A stretch of DNA of 49,947 nucleotides from Paracoccaceae bacterium (GTDB lineage Bacteria > Pseudomonadota > Alphaproteobacteria > Rhodobacterales > Rhodobacteraceae): NCBI GenBank assembly GCA_014762635.1, contig JABURR010000069.1:1-49947 (forward strand), written 5' to 3'. The notes under the pieces are model-generated. The model was not told the DNA's origin. It ran no database searches and saw only the letters and a program-made list of their open reading frames with translations. Below are positions 26,180 to 34,850 of the stretch, in pieces. Within the stretch, counting starts at the first letter, position 1. Each line of letters begins with the position of its first letter. Position numbers and translations under genes: made by a program.

Positions 26180-27514
26180 TTACGCGCCTTCCATCAGGGT
26201 TGCATGAATATCCATCGCCGCATCGCGGCCCTCGGCGACGGCTGTGACTGTCAGATCATCGCCGCCCGCGGCACAGTCGCCGCCCGCCCAAACACCTGAA
26301 CGGCTGGTCCGTCCGGCACCGGTGACAGCGATCTTGCCGCCTTCCAGTGAAAGACCCGCATCCATTGTCAGGCTCTGGCCGATCGCACGGAAAATCTGAT
26401 CGGCTGGCAGGCGGACCGTTTCGCCGGTGCCCTGCAGCTTGCCGTCTTTCGTGGCAGTATATTCCAGTTCGATCTCCGCCGTGGCTCCGTTGCCGTGAAT
26501 CGCCTTCGGCATCACGTTGAACATCAGTTTCACGCCATTGGTGGCGGCAAGGTCCTGTTCATAGCGGCTTGCCGACATCGCTTCGCGCCCACGCCGATAG
26601 GCGATGGTCACGGTTTCTGCGCCCAGGAGTTTTGACTGAACCGCAGCGTCAACTGCGGTCATCCCTCCGCCGATCACCAAGACATTGCGCCCAACCGGCA
26701 GGGACGCCAGATCGTCGGTCTGGCGCAACTCCTTGATCAAAGAAACCGCGTCGGCAACGACGGCCTTTTCTGCGCCCTCGACTGACAATGCGTTCACGCC
26801 ACCAAGGCCAACCCCGAGAAACACCGCGTCATATGCGTCGGCAAGACCGTCGAGCGAAAGTTCGGCTCCGAGCGCCTTGCCGGTTTCGATTGTGATGCCC
26901 CCGATGGAGCAGAGCCAGGCGATCTCTTTGGCCGCGAAGTCATCCGTCGATTTATAGGCGGCAATTCCGTATTCGTTCAGGCCGCCCGGTTTCTGGTTGG
27001 AGTCAAAGATCGTCACGTCATGGCCCAGCATGGACAGGCGATGGGCACATGACAGGCCGGCAGGACCAGCACCGACGACTGCGACCGTCTTGCCGGTTGG
27101 GGCGGCACGAGCGAAGGGCATGCCCCCCTTGTTGATCAGCGTATCTGTTGCATACCGCTGCAGGCGCCCGATCTCGACTGGTTTGCCTTCGGCCAATTCG
27201 CGCACGCAAGCTTGTTCACAGAGATCTTCAGTCGGACAGACCCGCGCGCACATGCCGCCGAGGATATTTTGCTCGAATATCGTCTTGGCTGCAGCCTCTG
27301 GCGTACCTGTCGAAATCTGCCGGATGAAAAGCGGGATATCGATGTCGGTCGGGCAGGCGGTGATACAGGGCGCATCATGGCAGAAATAGCAGCGATCAGC
27401 CGCAACCGCCGCCTCATGTGTTGTCAGAGGGGCGTGCAGATCCGCGAAATTCTGCGCAAGCGTTTCCGCGTCAAGGCGGTTGGCGACAATGCCGGGAGTA
27501 TGAGGCGAGTTCAT
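26180..27514 (-). CDS. preT: NAD-dependent dihydropyrimidine dehydrogenase subunit PreT
   Basis: A 444-residue flavoprotein. An N-terminal Fe-S domain has CYFCHDAPCITACP and CARVCPTEDLCEQAC. FAD-binding GAGPAGLSCAHRL and NAD-binding VIGGGMTAVDAA Rossmann motifs follow, ending in a GDCAAGG segment. It passes electrons from NAD(P)H to PreA. I place the start at 27514 (GGAG upstream); the frame is open 43 codons further but those residues are not conserved-looking and would cover the operator-like site. It is the first gene of the preTA unit. Confidence 0.93.
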   Translation of the reverse strand: MNSPHTPGIVANRLDAETLAQNFADLHAPLTTHEAAVAADRCYFCHDAPCITACPTDIDIPLFIRQISTGTPEAAAKTIFEQNILGGMCARVCPTEDLCEQACVRELAEGKPVEIGRLQRYATDTLINKGGMPFARAAPTGKTVAVVGAGPAGLSCAHRLSMLGHDVTIFDSNQKPGGLNEYGIAAYKSTDDFAAKEIAWLCSIGGITIETGKALGAELSLDGLADAYDAVFLGVGLGGVNALSVEGAEKAVVADAVSLIKELRQTDDLASLPVGRNVLVIGGGMTAVDAAVQSKLLGAETVTIAYRRGREAMSASRYEQDLAATNGVKLMFNVMPKAIHGNGATAEIELEYTATKDGKLQGTGETVRLPADQIFRAIGQSLTMDAGLSLEGGKIAVTGAGRTSRSGVWAGGDCAAGGDDLTVTAVAEGRDAAMDIHATLMEGA

Positions 27515-27559
27515 TGCGGCTCCATTTGTTTGGTCCCTCAATCTTGGCACAGAATATTT

Positions 27560-27577
27560 TTTTATCAAACGGTAAAA
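27560..27577. promoter_or_regulatory. Imperfect RutR-like palindrome upstream of preT
   Basis: TTTTATCA-AA-CGGTAAAA matches the RutR 18-mer TTTGACCA-nn-TGGTCAAA at 12 of 16 specified positions and keeps its dyad symmetry. It lies 46-63 bases before the preT ATG. It plausibly places preTA in the RutR regulon. Confidence 0.5.
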
Positions 27578-27667
27578 TTTAGGCCGGGCAGTTGGCGGAA
27601 AATTTGCCCAGGTACCAAGTGAAATTGCCTGACGTCTGCTCAAGAAGAAGGCAAAATACGAAGCAAG

Positions 27668-27895
27668 ATGTGCGGCACAAAGGACAGTGTGGCTGTCCTT
27701 TGTGGGGATTTGTTAACCGGGTTGCGAGTCGCCCGTCTGATAAGCGGACCGGGGGTGGGGCCGGATACGGCGCCGGCGTACCGGACTGCAGTTGAAGATC
27801 CGCCGCGGTTCCGTAAGGCGTCGTTGCTCGGGGCCCACTTCGGTCTCACGCGGCGCAAATACGCCTCCGGGGAGACGGACCGGAATGGCCGGATT
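27668..27895 (+). pseudogene. IS110-family transposase fragment
   Basis: A short frame contains the C-terminal (IS116/IS110/IS902) segment: LISGPGVGPDTAPAYRTAVEDPPRFRKASLLGAHFGLTRRKYASGE, shown here as conserved blocks PGVGPDTA, DPPRFR, GAHFGLT and YASGE. The RuvC-like N-terminal domain is absent and the frame runs directly into an IS3 tail in another frame. Confidence 0.65.
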
Positions 27896-28007
27896 CGAAT
27901 ACATCGAGCTGTTCTACAACTCGAAGCGCAAACACACGAACAACGGCATGCTGTCGCCCGTTGACTTCGAAGCAAGACAGCAGAAACTGAACACGGCAGG
28001 TGTCTAG
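27885..28007 (+). pseudogene. IS3-family transposase C-terminal tail
   Basis: About 40 codons encode FEYIELFYNSKRKHTNNGMLSPVDFEA…, the extreme C-terminus of IS3/IS150-type OrfB, ending in TAG at 28005-28007. It is fused to the IS110 fragment. The following 20 bases may include the IS terminus. No catalytic core remains. Confidence 0.75.
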
Positions 28008-28247
28008 GAAACTAGGGGCACCTCAGACACACCAACCGACATTGGGGTTATTGCTATATTCCGGAGGGCAAGAGATGAGGCCGCGCGCGAGGCGAAGTGA
28101 ATTCGAAAATCGGCTATCGCACTTGGGAACTGTGCGACTGTCTCGCTTTTTGGCACGTTCTTCCGAGGGCGCCTTACAATGTAAAGCCACAGACACGATA
28201 TAAAGAGGGAGGACGTGGCATCTGGCTCCGTCATGAGGAGATGCCAA

Positions 28248-28418
28248 ATGACCATGTTTTCTATGAAGCCGCAGTTCAACCTTCCGAAATTTCTGGCCGA
28301 GTCGGCCCCAAAGAAGGGTGCCGGGCCGAGAAAATCCCAGCAACAAGAAAGCCCCGTGCAAAAGAGTGCTGATGTCGAGACCCGCAAGCAGTCAAAAGCA
28401 ACAGGCGCGCGAAGCTGA
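28248..28418 (+). CDS. Possible 56-residue basic protein
   Basis: An ATG preceded at 7 bases by GAGGAG opens 56 codons (MTMFSMKPQFNLPKFL… then a Lys/Gln/Ser-rich tail). No family is recognised and no membrane segment is seen. It stands alone between insertion-sequence remnants. The good ribosome site is the only support; it may be the start of a lost gene. Confidence 0.3.
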   Translation: MTMFSMKPQFNLPKFLAESAPKKGAGPRKSQQQESPVQKSADVETRKQSKATGARS

Positions 28419-28746
28419 AAAGCCAACCGGACCAGAACCTGACGAGAAACAGGGGCCGCATAGATCGTGCTGACCAGCCCGTACCAGCCCTACGTTGACG
28501 ACGGTGCGGGCTGCGCGCAGGCTGGGGCCGGTCATTGAGTTGGCGAGTCTGAGCAAGGCACAGAAGCGGGCCTAACCGCCTTTGGGGTGACCGTTGGCCC
28601 TCGGGGCTGGAGATCACCCCGGGACACATCTCGCCGACACGGGCGGCAGCGCTGCTGGCGCTCAGCTCCTTCGGCTACTCGGATCGGCTCGACTTCGACC
28701 GTTTCTTGAGTGGCTCAACTCCTCCCGCCATTGCCAGAAGGACCTG
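28419..28746. other. Gene-free stretch in the second IS graveyard
   Basis: About 330 bases with no frame I can support on either strand, no clear repeat and no recognisable IS end. Likely decayed sequence joining the small ORF to the TRAP permease fragment. Confidence 0.4.
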
Positions 28747-28751
28747 ATGCG

Positions 28752-28916
28752 ATGACACCGGCTCTTCTCAAGAATCTGATTGCCGGCGCCTCAACGCTCT
28801 TGGTGGGCTTCACACTCTACTCGGCCTATTTCGGGGTATTCCCCGATGGCATCCAGCGCAGTGCGCACCTGAGCGCCACGCGCGCCCGCCGACGGAATGT
28901 TCGAAATCCAGGATGA
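28752..28916 (+). pseudogene. TRAP-transporter fused permease, N-terminal fragment
   Basis: The frame begins MTPALLKNLIAGASTLLVGF and continues TLYSAYFGVFPDGIQRSAHL, which resembles the first helix and 'G.FP...QR.iHL' motif at the N-terminus of fused TRAP permeases. After about residue 40 it changes into unrelated Arg-rich sequence and stops. Only the 5' tip of the gene is present. Confidence 0.45.
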
Positions 28917-29774
28917 AATCGTCGAACGTGTCGATGGTGCTCTTGGCTCGCTTTATGGCGGGTTGATCGCGCAATATGATCAGGCAGCGACAAGGCGCAC
29001 GCGCCGCGGTCGCTTGACGCCTATGAGAACTTTCTCCTTGGGGTCGAGGAGAAGCACAAGTTCACTGCCGACGGCTATGCCAAGGCTGCAGATTATCTGG
29101 GGCAGGCGGTCCGCCTAGACCCGGAGTATGCTGCGGCCTGGGCCACGTCATCGCTGGTGCGCAGCTTTCAGGCTTCAATGGCGTCACCGGAGGACGTTCC
29201 GAGGCTTCGGCATCTGGGAACCGTGGCGATTGAGAGAGCCTATGCGCTCGATCCCAACGATCCAGACGTGCTGTGGCGGATGGCGACGCACGTCGCACGG
29301 TCCACGGGGGATTTGGACCGGGCCCGACGGCTGCAGCGCCGCGCACTGGAATTAGCGCCCAATAGCGCCGATATCTTGCTGATCGCAGGTTGGCAGTCGG
29401 TGGAGTTGGGGTTCAAGGGCCCCGACCCCGTCACATGGTCGCGCAGGGCGATGCAACTCAACCTGCGGCCACCGTAATGGTACCTGATCGGCCATGGCAT
29501 CGCGGCCTTTTGTTCGGGTGAATACGAGACCGCACTAGAGATCTTCGCGAGCGCGCCGCAACAGCTCGACGTTGTCGTGTTCGGTGCCTTGGCCCGGGCC
29601 CGGCTTGGCAATCTGGAGGGAGCAAGGCGCGACATGACACGCGCAGTCGAGATGGTACCAAACCTTTCATTGGAGCGCATTTTTGGCCCCTACGGTATAG
29701 AGCGCCCCGAGATGGCCAAACTCGTGGCAACGGCGCGCGATGTTGGGCTGCCGGTTCGGGGCGATCGAAACTGA
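28897..29774 (+). pseudogene. TPR / adenylate-cyclase-associated protein remnant with frameshift and stop
   Basis: The sequence begins at FEIQDEIVERVDGALGSLYGG, a segment found before the TPR region of class III adenylate cyclase or CadC/TolB-like proteins. It shifts frame near 29007 and resumes as LDAYENFLLGVEEKHKF, then runs through TPR-like repeats (YAAAWATSSL, ERAYALDPNDPDVLWRMA, RRALELAPNSADILLIAGW). An in-frame TAA at 29475-29477 interrupts it before the same frame continues to 29774. The cyclase catalytic domain is missing. Non-functional. Confidence 0.65.
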
Positions 29775-29890
29775 GCTGTTTTGTTCCCTCGATTCTGCAC
29801 TCAAGCGATGCGGATCGGGCTTCCGGCTGAAGCGGAATCCTCGGAAGCTCGCCGCCTTAGTCAACCGCACCGGCCCCGGCGATTTGCCCC

Positions 29891-30502
29891 CTACGTCGCC
29901 GCAAACACATGTCCGGGGCCCATCGTGCAATCGAGGTCCCTTAGGCGTCCGTCTTTCAAGCCGTAGATCAGGCCGTGCACGCGCACATCCGTTCGGCGGC
30001 GCCATGCCTTTTGCATGATCGGGGTTTCGGCGACCCGGCGCACGCCCTCGATCACGTTGAACTCGGCCAGCAGGTCGCGCCGGGCTTCGTCGTCGCTGCA
30101 TTTCGACAGGTCGACCGCATAGGCGCGCGCAAGGCGTCGGATCGGTTCCAGCCAGTGATCGGCCAACCCGTGCGGCATGTCCTCGGTGGCCGCCTTCACA
30201 CCGCCACAGCCGTAGTGCCCGCAGACGATGATCTCACGCACGCGGAGCGCTTCGACCGCGAACTCCAGTGCCGAAAGAAGGTTCATGTCCGACGAGTGAA
30301 CCACGTTGGCCACGTTGCGGTGCACGAAGACCTCGCCCGGGTCGAGCCCTGCCACCACGTTCGCGGGGACCCGACTGTCCGAGCAGCCGATCCAGAAGAA
30401 TTCCGGGGTTTGCTGCGCGGCGAGACGGGCGAAATAGCCGGGATCCTCGGCGTTGCGGGCGTCAGACCAGACGATATTGCGGTCAAGCAGATCATTGAGC
30501 AT
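29891..30502 (-). CDS. Beta-class carbonic anhydrase
   Basis: A 203-residue beta carbonic anhydrase. Zinc ligands Cys40 (GCSDSR), His96 and Cys99 (GHYGCGG) and the Asp42/Arg44 dyad are all present; length is typical. It interconverts CO2 and bicarbonate in the cytoplasm. The gene overlaps the hemerythrin-like gene by 11 bases and is the last member of the nar transcription unit, which is an uncommon place for a carbonic anhydrase. It might supply bicarbonate or buffer pH during nitrate respiration; that is inference. Confidence 0.92.
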   Translation of the reverse strand: MLNDLLDRNIVWSDARNAEDPGYFARLAAQQTPEFFWIGCSDSRVPANVVAGLDPGEVFVHRNVANVVHSSDMNLLSALEFAVEALRVREIIVCGHYGCGGVKAATEDMPHGLADHWLEPIRRLARAYAVDLSKCSDDEARRDLLAEFNVIEGVRRVAETPIMQKAWRRRTDVRVHGLIYGLKDGRLRDLDCTMGPGHVFAAT

Positions 30503-31064
30503 GACAGGTCTCCATCAGGCGGTCGAGGCCGCGGCGTTGCATCATTCGAAGGCAAAGAGATTGCAGGTCGCTCTCGGTCAGGCGCAGCCGAGCAAAGCGC
30601 AGGATGATCGCGTTCTCGAGTATCAGGTGGCGCCGGGCGTGAACGGCATAGTCCGCGAGTGCCCCGCGCGCCTCGTCGGCAAGGTCGCCCGGCCCGGTTT
30701 CGAGATCCGAAAGGATCGCGATGACCTTGGCAGTGTCCTGTTCGGCGTGGCGATGATCCGAGGTCAGTCTTGTTATGGCCCTCTCGATCTCATCCTCGGG
30801 CGCGCATCGTCGTCTTAGCAGCGGGAAAAGGTCCTGCTCCTCGTCTTCAAGGTGCAGGGGCAATTCTTCGCGCAGAAAACTCAGCGCCTCGGCCACATTT
30901 TCCGGATCGGAGGTTCCGGACGCCACGATCCCGTCGAGAAGCGCGCAGATTTCCCGCTCGCGCAGGTGGTCTTCGTAGAGGAAATCAAGAGGGCTTCCCA
31001 AAAGGTCCGGCGGCGTCGGGGAACGCGCGTCGCCCCTGTTGTGGTCCGAAAGATGCGTACCCAA
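30492..31064 (-). CDS. Hemerythrin HHE-domain protein
   Basis: A 190-residue helical protein with hemerythrin-type metal ligands: DHLRERE, LPLHLEDEEQDLFP, SDHRHAEQD and RRHLILENAIIL. These supply the His and Glu residues of a di-iron site. HHE proteins bind O2 or NO or protect Fe-S enzymes, which fits a nitrate-reductase operon. The start is TTG at 31064, preceded by AGGAGGG at 6 bases, so a weak codon is offset by a strong ribosome site. It follows the PPIase gene by 17 bases and overlaps the carbonic anhydrase gene. Confidence 0.85.
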   Translation of the reverse strand: MGTHLSDHNRGDARSPTPPDLLGSPLDFLYEDHLREREICALLDGIVASGTSDPENVAEALSFLREELPLHLEDEEQDLFPLLRRRCAPEDEIERAITRLTSDHRHAEQDTAKVIAILSDLETGPGDLADEARGALADYAVHARRHLILENAIILRFARLRLTESDLQSLCLRMMQRRGLDRLMETCHAQ

Positions 31065-31081
31065 GTTGCACCCTCCTGCCG

Positions 31082-31879
31082 CTATGGCGTGCCAAGGTCC
31101 GCACCCGAAATTTCGGCGGACGCGACCAGTTGGTTGACGAAGGATCGGGCCGCGCGGGTCCAGGATGCTTTTTCCATGGCATCCGCCAACCTTGGGCGGA
31201 CGGCCTCGAAGGGAAGGATGGCCCCCTCGGCAACAGCATCCATGCGGATCACATGCCAGCCGTGACGGGACAGAACCGGCTCGGCGGTGATTTCCCCGGC
31301 GGAAAGATCGCGCAACACGGCCTCGAATTCCGGCACCGTGTCGCCGGGGCCGATCTGGCCCAGCGCGCCGCCCGTTGCCTTCGACCCGCAGTCGCTTTCC
31401 CGGGCCGCAAGCCGCGGGAAGCTTTCCGGATCATCCCGCAGGCGATCAGCGATGTCGGACGCCCGAGCCCGCGCGGCTTCGATGACGGACGGGTCACCCG
31501 GGGAACAGGCGCAAAGGATATGCGAGACCTCCCAAAGGGGAGGCGCGCGAAACCGCGCGGGATCGCGCGCCCATTCGGCCAGGACCTCGTCCTCGGAGGG
31601 CGGATCGACGGTGACGGCAACTTCGAGAAGGCCCCGGATCAGGGCCTCCTCGGTGGTTTCCAGGCGCCCGGGCCCGACCTCGTCAGGCTCGGGCTGGATG
31701 CCCCGGCGGCGCGCATCCTGCAAGAGCAACGCCCGGATGGCCACCGCGTTCGCCGCCTGGCGCCAGGCGATGCCGGGCTTGTCACGCGGCGCCGCGTGGT
31801 TCTGGGCCTCGGCCGCGACGAGCGCGTGGGGGATGGTCTCGCCATTGACGACCAGGTCGGGAAAGAGCGCGGCGGTCAT
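31082..31879 (-). CDS. Parvulin-type peptidyl-prolyl isomerase (NifM/nar-associated)
   Basis: A 265-residue protein. The C-terminal half is a parvulin domain (WEVSHILCA, GGALGQIGPGDTVPEFEAVL, LSRHGWHVIRM). The N-terminal half is helical, as in NifM-like and SurA-like proteins, but there is no signal peptide, so it should act in the cytoplasm. It begins 2 bases after the narI stop. Parvulins at this position are common in alphaproteobacterial nar operons and may assist folding of NarG/NarH. Confidence 0.87.
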   Translation of the reverse strand: MTAALFPDLVVNGETIPHALVAAEAQNHAAPRDKPGIAWRQAANAVAIRALLLQDARRRGIQPEPDEVGPGRLETTEEALIRGLLEVAVTVDPPSEDEVLAEWARDPARFRAPPLWEVSHILCACSPGDPSVIEAARARASDIADRLRDDPESFPRLAARESDCGSKATGGALGQIGPGDTVPEFEAVLRDLSAGEITAEPVLSRHGWHVIRMDAVAEGAILPFEAVRPRLADAMEKASWTRAARSFVNQLVASAEISGADLGTP

Positions 31880-31884
31880 GCCCC

Positions 31885-32610
31885 CTACTCCGCGGGTTCG
31901 ACGTTGCGCCGCTTGAGCGGCGCGCGGCGGCGCGATCTCACGATCTGGTAACCCGGCCGCGCCAGAAGATAGCGGAACGGCGTCGCGAAGCCCGAGACCA
32001 CGTGAACCAGGCGCGTGAACGGGAAGACCAAGATGATCAGCAGCCCCAGGAAGAGGTGCAGCTTGAAAACCGGCGCGACGCCCTCAATGTAGGCTGCGGC
32101 ACCTGCCTCGAAGGTGAAGATCCCCTGTGCCCAGGACATGAACTTCACCATCTCCTCGCCGTCGAGGTGCTGGATCGAGGCGAAGATCGTGCCCAACCCA
32201 AGCAGAAGTTGCGCCAGGAGCATGGCGAGGATCGCGATGTCCCAGACGCTCGACGTCTGCCGGATACGCGGATCGGTCAGACGTCGGTGCATCAGCATCG
32301 CGCCGCCGATCAGCGCCAGAACACCCGCGATGCCGCCGGCGATCACCGCCAGAAGCTGCTTTGCCCCGTGGCTGATCCCGATGGCATCGAAAATCCAGAT
32401 CGGCGTCAGCAGACCGACGAGGTGGCCGACGAAGATCACCAGAACGCCCACGTGAAACAGGATCGACCCGATCACCAATTGCCGCCGACGCAGCAGTTGC
32501 GAGGAGGAGGTCTTCCAGGTGAACGGGTCCCGTTCGTAGCGTGCGATGGTTCCCATGATCCCGACACCGAGGGCGATGTAGGGGAATATCCCGAAGAGGA
32601 AATTGTGCAT
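31885..32610 (-). CDS. narI: Respiratory nitrate reductase gamma subunit (cytochrome b)
   Basis: A 241-residue membrane protein with five hydrophobic segments beginning NFLFGIFPYIALGVGIMGTIARY. Four His candidates for the two b-hemes are in SILFHVGVLVIFVGHLVG and in the last helices (FKLHLFLGLLI, RLVHVVSGF). It takes electrons from quinol and passes them to NarH. Usual length. It lies 11 bases after narJ. Confidence 0.95.
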   Translation of the reverse strand: MHNFLFGIFPYIALGVGIMGTIARYERDPFTWKTSSSQLLRRRQLVIGSILFHVGVLVIFVGHLVGLLTPIWIFDAIGISHGAKQLLAVIAGGIAGVLALIGGAMLMHRRLTDPRIRQTSSVWDIAILAMLLAQLLLGLGTIFASIQHLDGEEMVKFMSWAQGIFTFEAGAAAYIEGVAPVFKLHLFLGLLIILVFPFTRLVHVVSGFATPFRYLLARPGYQIVRSRRRAPLKRRNVEPAE

Positions 32611-32621
32611 CTGTGCCTCCC

Positions 32622-33326
32622 TTATTCTGCCGCCACGCCGGGCGTGGGTTTCACCGGTTCATCCATCCTGCCAAGCATTTCGCGGACCTGCGGACAGCCC
32701 GCGTTGGGGTCAGGGCCGAACAGGACCTCGGATTCCTCCCAGACCTCGTCGAGCGCGGCCAGGTCGTTGGGGTCGTCCTCGGGCTCGGCAAGCAGCTCGG
32801 CGACAGCACCGCTGTCTGCGCTTGCCCCCGCGATCTGCAGCAGCGCCGAGAAGACCGGCGCATAGGCGCTTTGGCGTCGGGCGAGCCTTTCGCCAAGCGC
32901 GGCCAGGATATGCGCCGCATCGGCCAGGATCTCGTGCGCGTCCGCCGCAGGCTGCGTGGCAAGAAACTCCAGCAACATCGGCAAGTGGTCCGGCAGTTCG
33001 GAACTGGCCGGTTCGAACCCGCCTGCGCGGTAGGTTTCGATCAGGTCGACCATGGCCCCACCCCGCGCCCGGCTTTCGCCATGCACGTGCTCGAAGAGGT
33101 TCAGCGACAGGGTGCGCGAGCGATCGAACAGCAGGACGTAGCTTTCCTCGAGGTCATAGATGTCCTTGTCGCGCAGATCGTCGAGCAACGGACGGAGCGC
33201 CCGGCGCGCGGCCGCCGTCAGGCGTGCATCTGCGGCAAGTACGCCCGAAATCTCGGGCATGGCCGCCTGCAACTCCGTCGTCGGGTAGCTCAGGATCAGC
33301 GAAAGCGCCTTGAATGTACGGTCCAT
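32622..33326 (-). CDS. narJ: Nitrate reductase assembly chaperone
   Basis: A 234-residue all-helical TorD/NarJ-family chaperone with the typical opening (FKALSLILSYPTTELQAAM) and the SYVLLFDRSRTLSLNLFEHVHGESRARG motif region. It binds apo-NarG and guides molybdenum cofactor and Fe-S insertion; it is not part of the final complex. It follows narH by 3 bases. Confidence 0.94.
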   Translation of the reverse strand: MDRTFKALSLILSYPTTELQAAMPEISGVLAADARLTAAARRALRPLLDDLRDKDIYDLEESYVLLFDRSRTLSLNLFEHVHGESRARGGAMVDLIETYRAGGFEPASSELPDHLPMLLEFLATQPAADAHEILADAAHILAALGERLARRQSAYAPVFSALLQIAGASADSGAVAELLAEPEDDPNDLAALDEVWEESEVLFGPDPNAGCPQVREMLGRMDEPVKPTPGVAAE

Positions 33327-33329
33327 GAT

Positions 33330-34850
33330 CTAGCCCTCCACCGGCATTTTCAGGGGTTTCTTGGCGCCGCCGAAAAGCGAGCCCTTGGAGATGCCCGTCG
33401 AGCATCCGTTGCCATCCGTGAAGCCGCAGCCACCTTTCAGGTCATAGGCCTCTTCGACCTGTTCGCGGTGCGTCGTCGGGATCACGAAGCGATCCTCGTA
33501 GTCGGCCAGCGCCATGATCCTGTACATCTCCTCGATGACCCGGCCCGACAGGCCGACACGCGCGGCGACGGCCTCGTCATGGACGCCGTCGATGGTTTTG
33601 GCGCGCATGTAGGCGCGCATGGCAAGCATCCGTTCCAGCGCGTTAACCACCGGCGCCTCGTCCCCTGCCGTCAGCATGTTGGCGAGATACCGGACCGGGA
33701 TGCGCAGCGAACGCACGTCCGGCATGGCTCCATCAGACCCGATGGACCCGGCCTCGGCCGCATTCTGGATCGGTGAGAGCGGCGGGATGTACCAGACCAT
33801 CGGCAGGGTCCGGTATTCGGGATGCAGCGGGAAGGCGATCTTCCACTCCATCGCCATCTTCCAGATCGGGCTTTCCTGGGCCGCCTTGATCCAGTCCTCG
33901 GGGATGCCGTCGGCCCGGGCGGTTTCGATCACCACCGGGTCGTTCGGGTCGAGGAAAACGCCGAGCTGGGCGTCGTAGAGGTCGGTCTTTTCAGCCGCGT
34001 TCGCGGCCTCCTCGATCTTGTCGGCATCGTAGAGCATGACGCCGAGGTAGCGGATGCGCCCGACGCAGGTTTCCGAACAGACCGTGGGATTGCCGCTTTC
34101 GATCCGGGGATAGCACAGGGTGCATTTCTCGGATTTGCCGGTCGACCAGTTGTAATAGACCTTCTTGTAGGGGCAGCCGGAAACGCACATGCGCCAGCCG
34201 CGGCACTTCTCCTGGTCGATCAAAACGATACCGTCCTCCTCGCGCTTGTAGATCGCGCCCGAGGGGCACGAGGCCGCGCAGGCCGGGTTCAGGCAGTGTT
34301 CGCAGAGCCGAGGAAGATACATCATGAAGGTGTTCTCGTATTCCCCGTAGATCGCCTTCTGAATGCCTTCGAAGTTGTAGTCCTCGGAGCGCTTCGAGAA
34401 TTCACCACCCAGGATTTCCTCCCAGTTCGGCCCCTTCTCGATCTTCTCCATCCGCTCGCCGGTGATCTTCGAGCGCGGTCGGGCGGTCGGGAAATGCTCC
34501 ATCTCCGGCGCCGATTTCAGGTGGTCGTAATCGAAGTCGAAAGGTTCGTAGTAGTCGTCGATCTCGGGCAGGTCGGGGTTGGCGAAGATATTCGCCAGGA
34601 TCCGCCACTTGGAGCCCTGCCGCGGCTGGAGTTTGCCGGATTTCGTCCGGACCCAGCCGCCATTCCAGCGATCCTGGTTTTCCCAATCGGTCGGGTAGCC
34701 GGTGCCGGGCTTGGTTTCGACGTTGTTGAACCATGCGTATTCGACACCGTCGCGGCTGGTCCAGACGTTCTTGCAGGTGACCGAGCAGGTGTGACACCCG
34801 ATACACTTGTCGAGGTTCAGCACCATGCCGATTTGCGCGCGCACTCTCAT
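33330..34850 (-). CDS. narH: Respiratory nitrate reductase beta subunit
   Basis: A 506-residue four-cluster electron-transfer subunit. Ferredoxin-type motifs are visible: CIGCHTCSVTCK, CEHCLNPACAASCP, CRGWRMCVSGCPYKK and CTLCYPRIESG followed by CSETC. The Trp in CRGWRMC replaces a Cys, the hallmark of the [3Fe-4S] cluster in NarH. Its ATG overlaps the narG stop (ATGA). Length is standard. It relays electrons from NarI to NarG on the cytoplasmic face. Confidence 0.96.
   Translation of the reverse strand: MRVRAQIGMVLNLDKCIGCHTCSVTCKNVWTSRDGVEYAWFNNVETKPGTGYPTDWENQDRWNGGWVRTKSGKLQPRQGSKWRILANIFANPDLPEIDDYYEPFDFDYDHLKSAPEMEHFPTARPRSKITGERMEKIEKGPNWEEILGGEFSKRSEDYNFEGIQKAIYGEYENTFMMYLPRLCEHCLNPACAASCPSGAIYKREEDGIVLIDQEKCRGWRMCVSGCPYKKVYYNWSTGKSEKCTLCYPRIESGNPTVCSETCVGRIRYLGVMLYDADKIEEAANAAEKTDLYDAQLGVFLDPNDPVVIETARADGIPEDWIKAAQESPIWKMAMEWKIAFPLHPEYRTLPMVWYIPPLSPIQNAAEAGSIGSDGAMPDVRSLRIPVRYLANMLTAGDEAPVVNALERMLAMRAYMRAKTIDGVHDEAVAARVGLSGRVIEEMYRIMALADYEDRFVIPTTHREQVEEAYDLKGGCGFTDGNGCSTGISKGSLFGGAKKPLKMPVEG

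Noticed and set aside
28137-28185. A sigma70-like promoter (TTGGCA … TACAAT) before the small ORF at 28248
   Set aside because: Spacing is about 19 bases and the downstream ORF is itself doubtful; not enough to list as a feature.
30770-31951. A 393-codon plus-strand frame across the PPIase and hemerythrin genes
   Set aside because: Arg/Gly/Pro-rich shadow of two genes with recognisable motifs.
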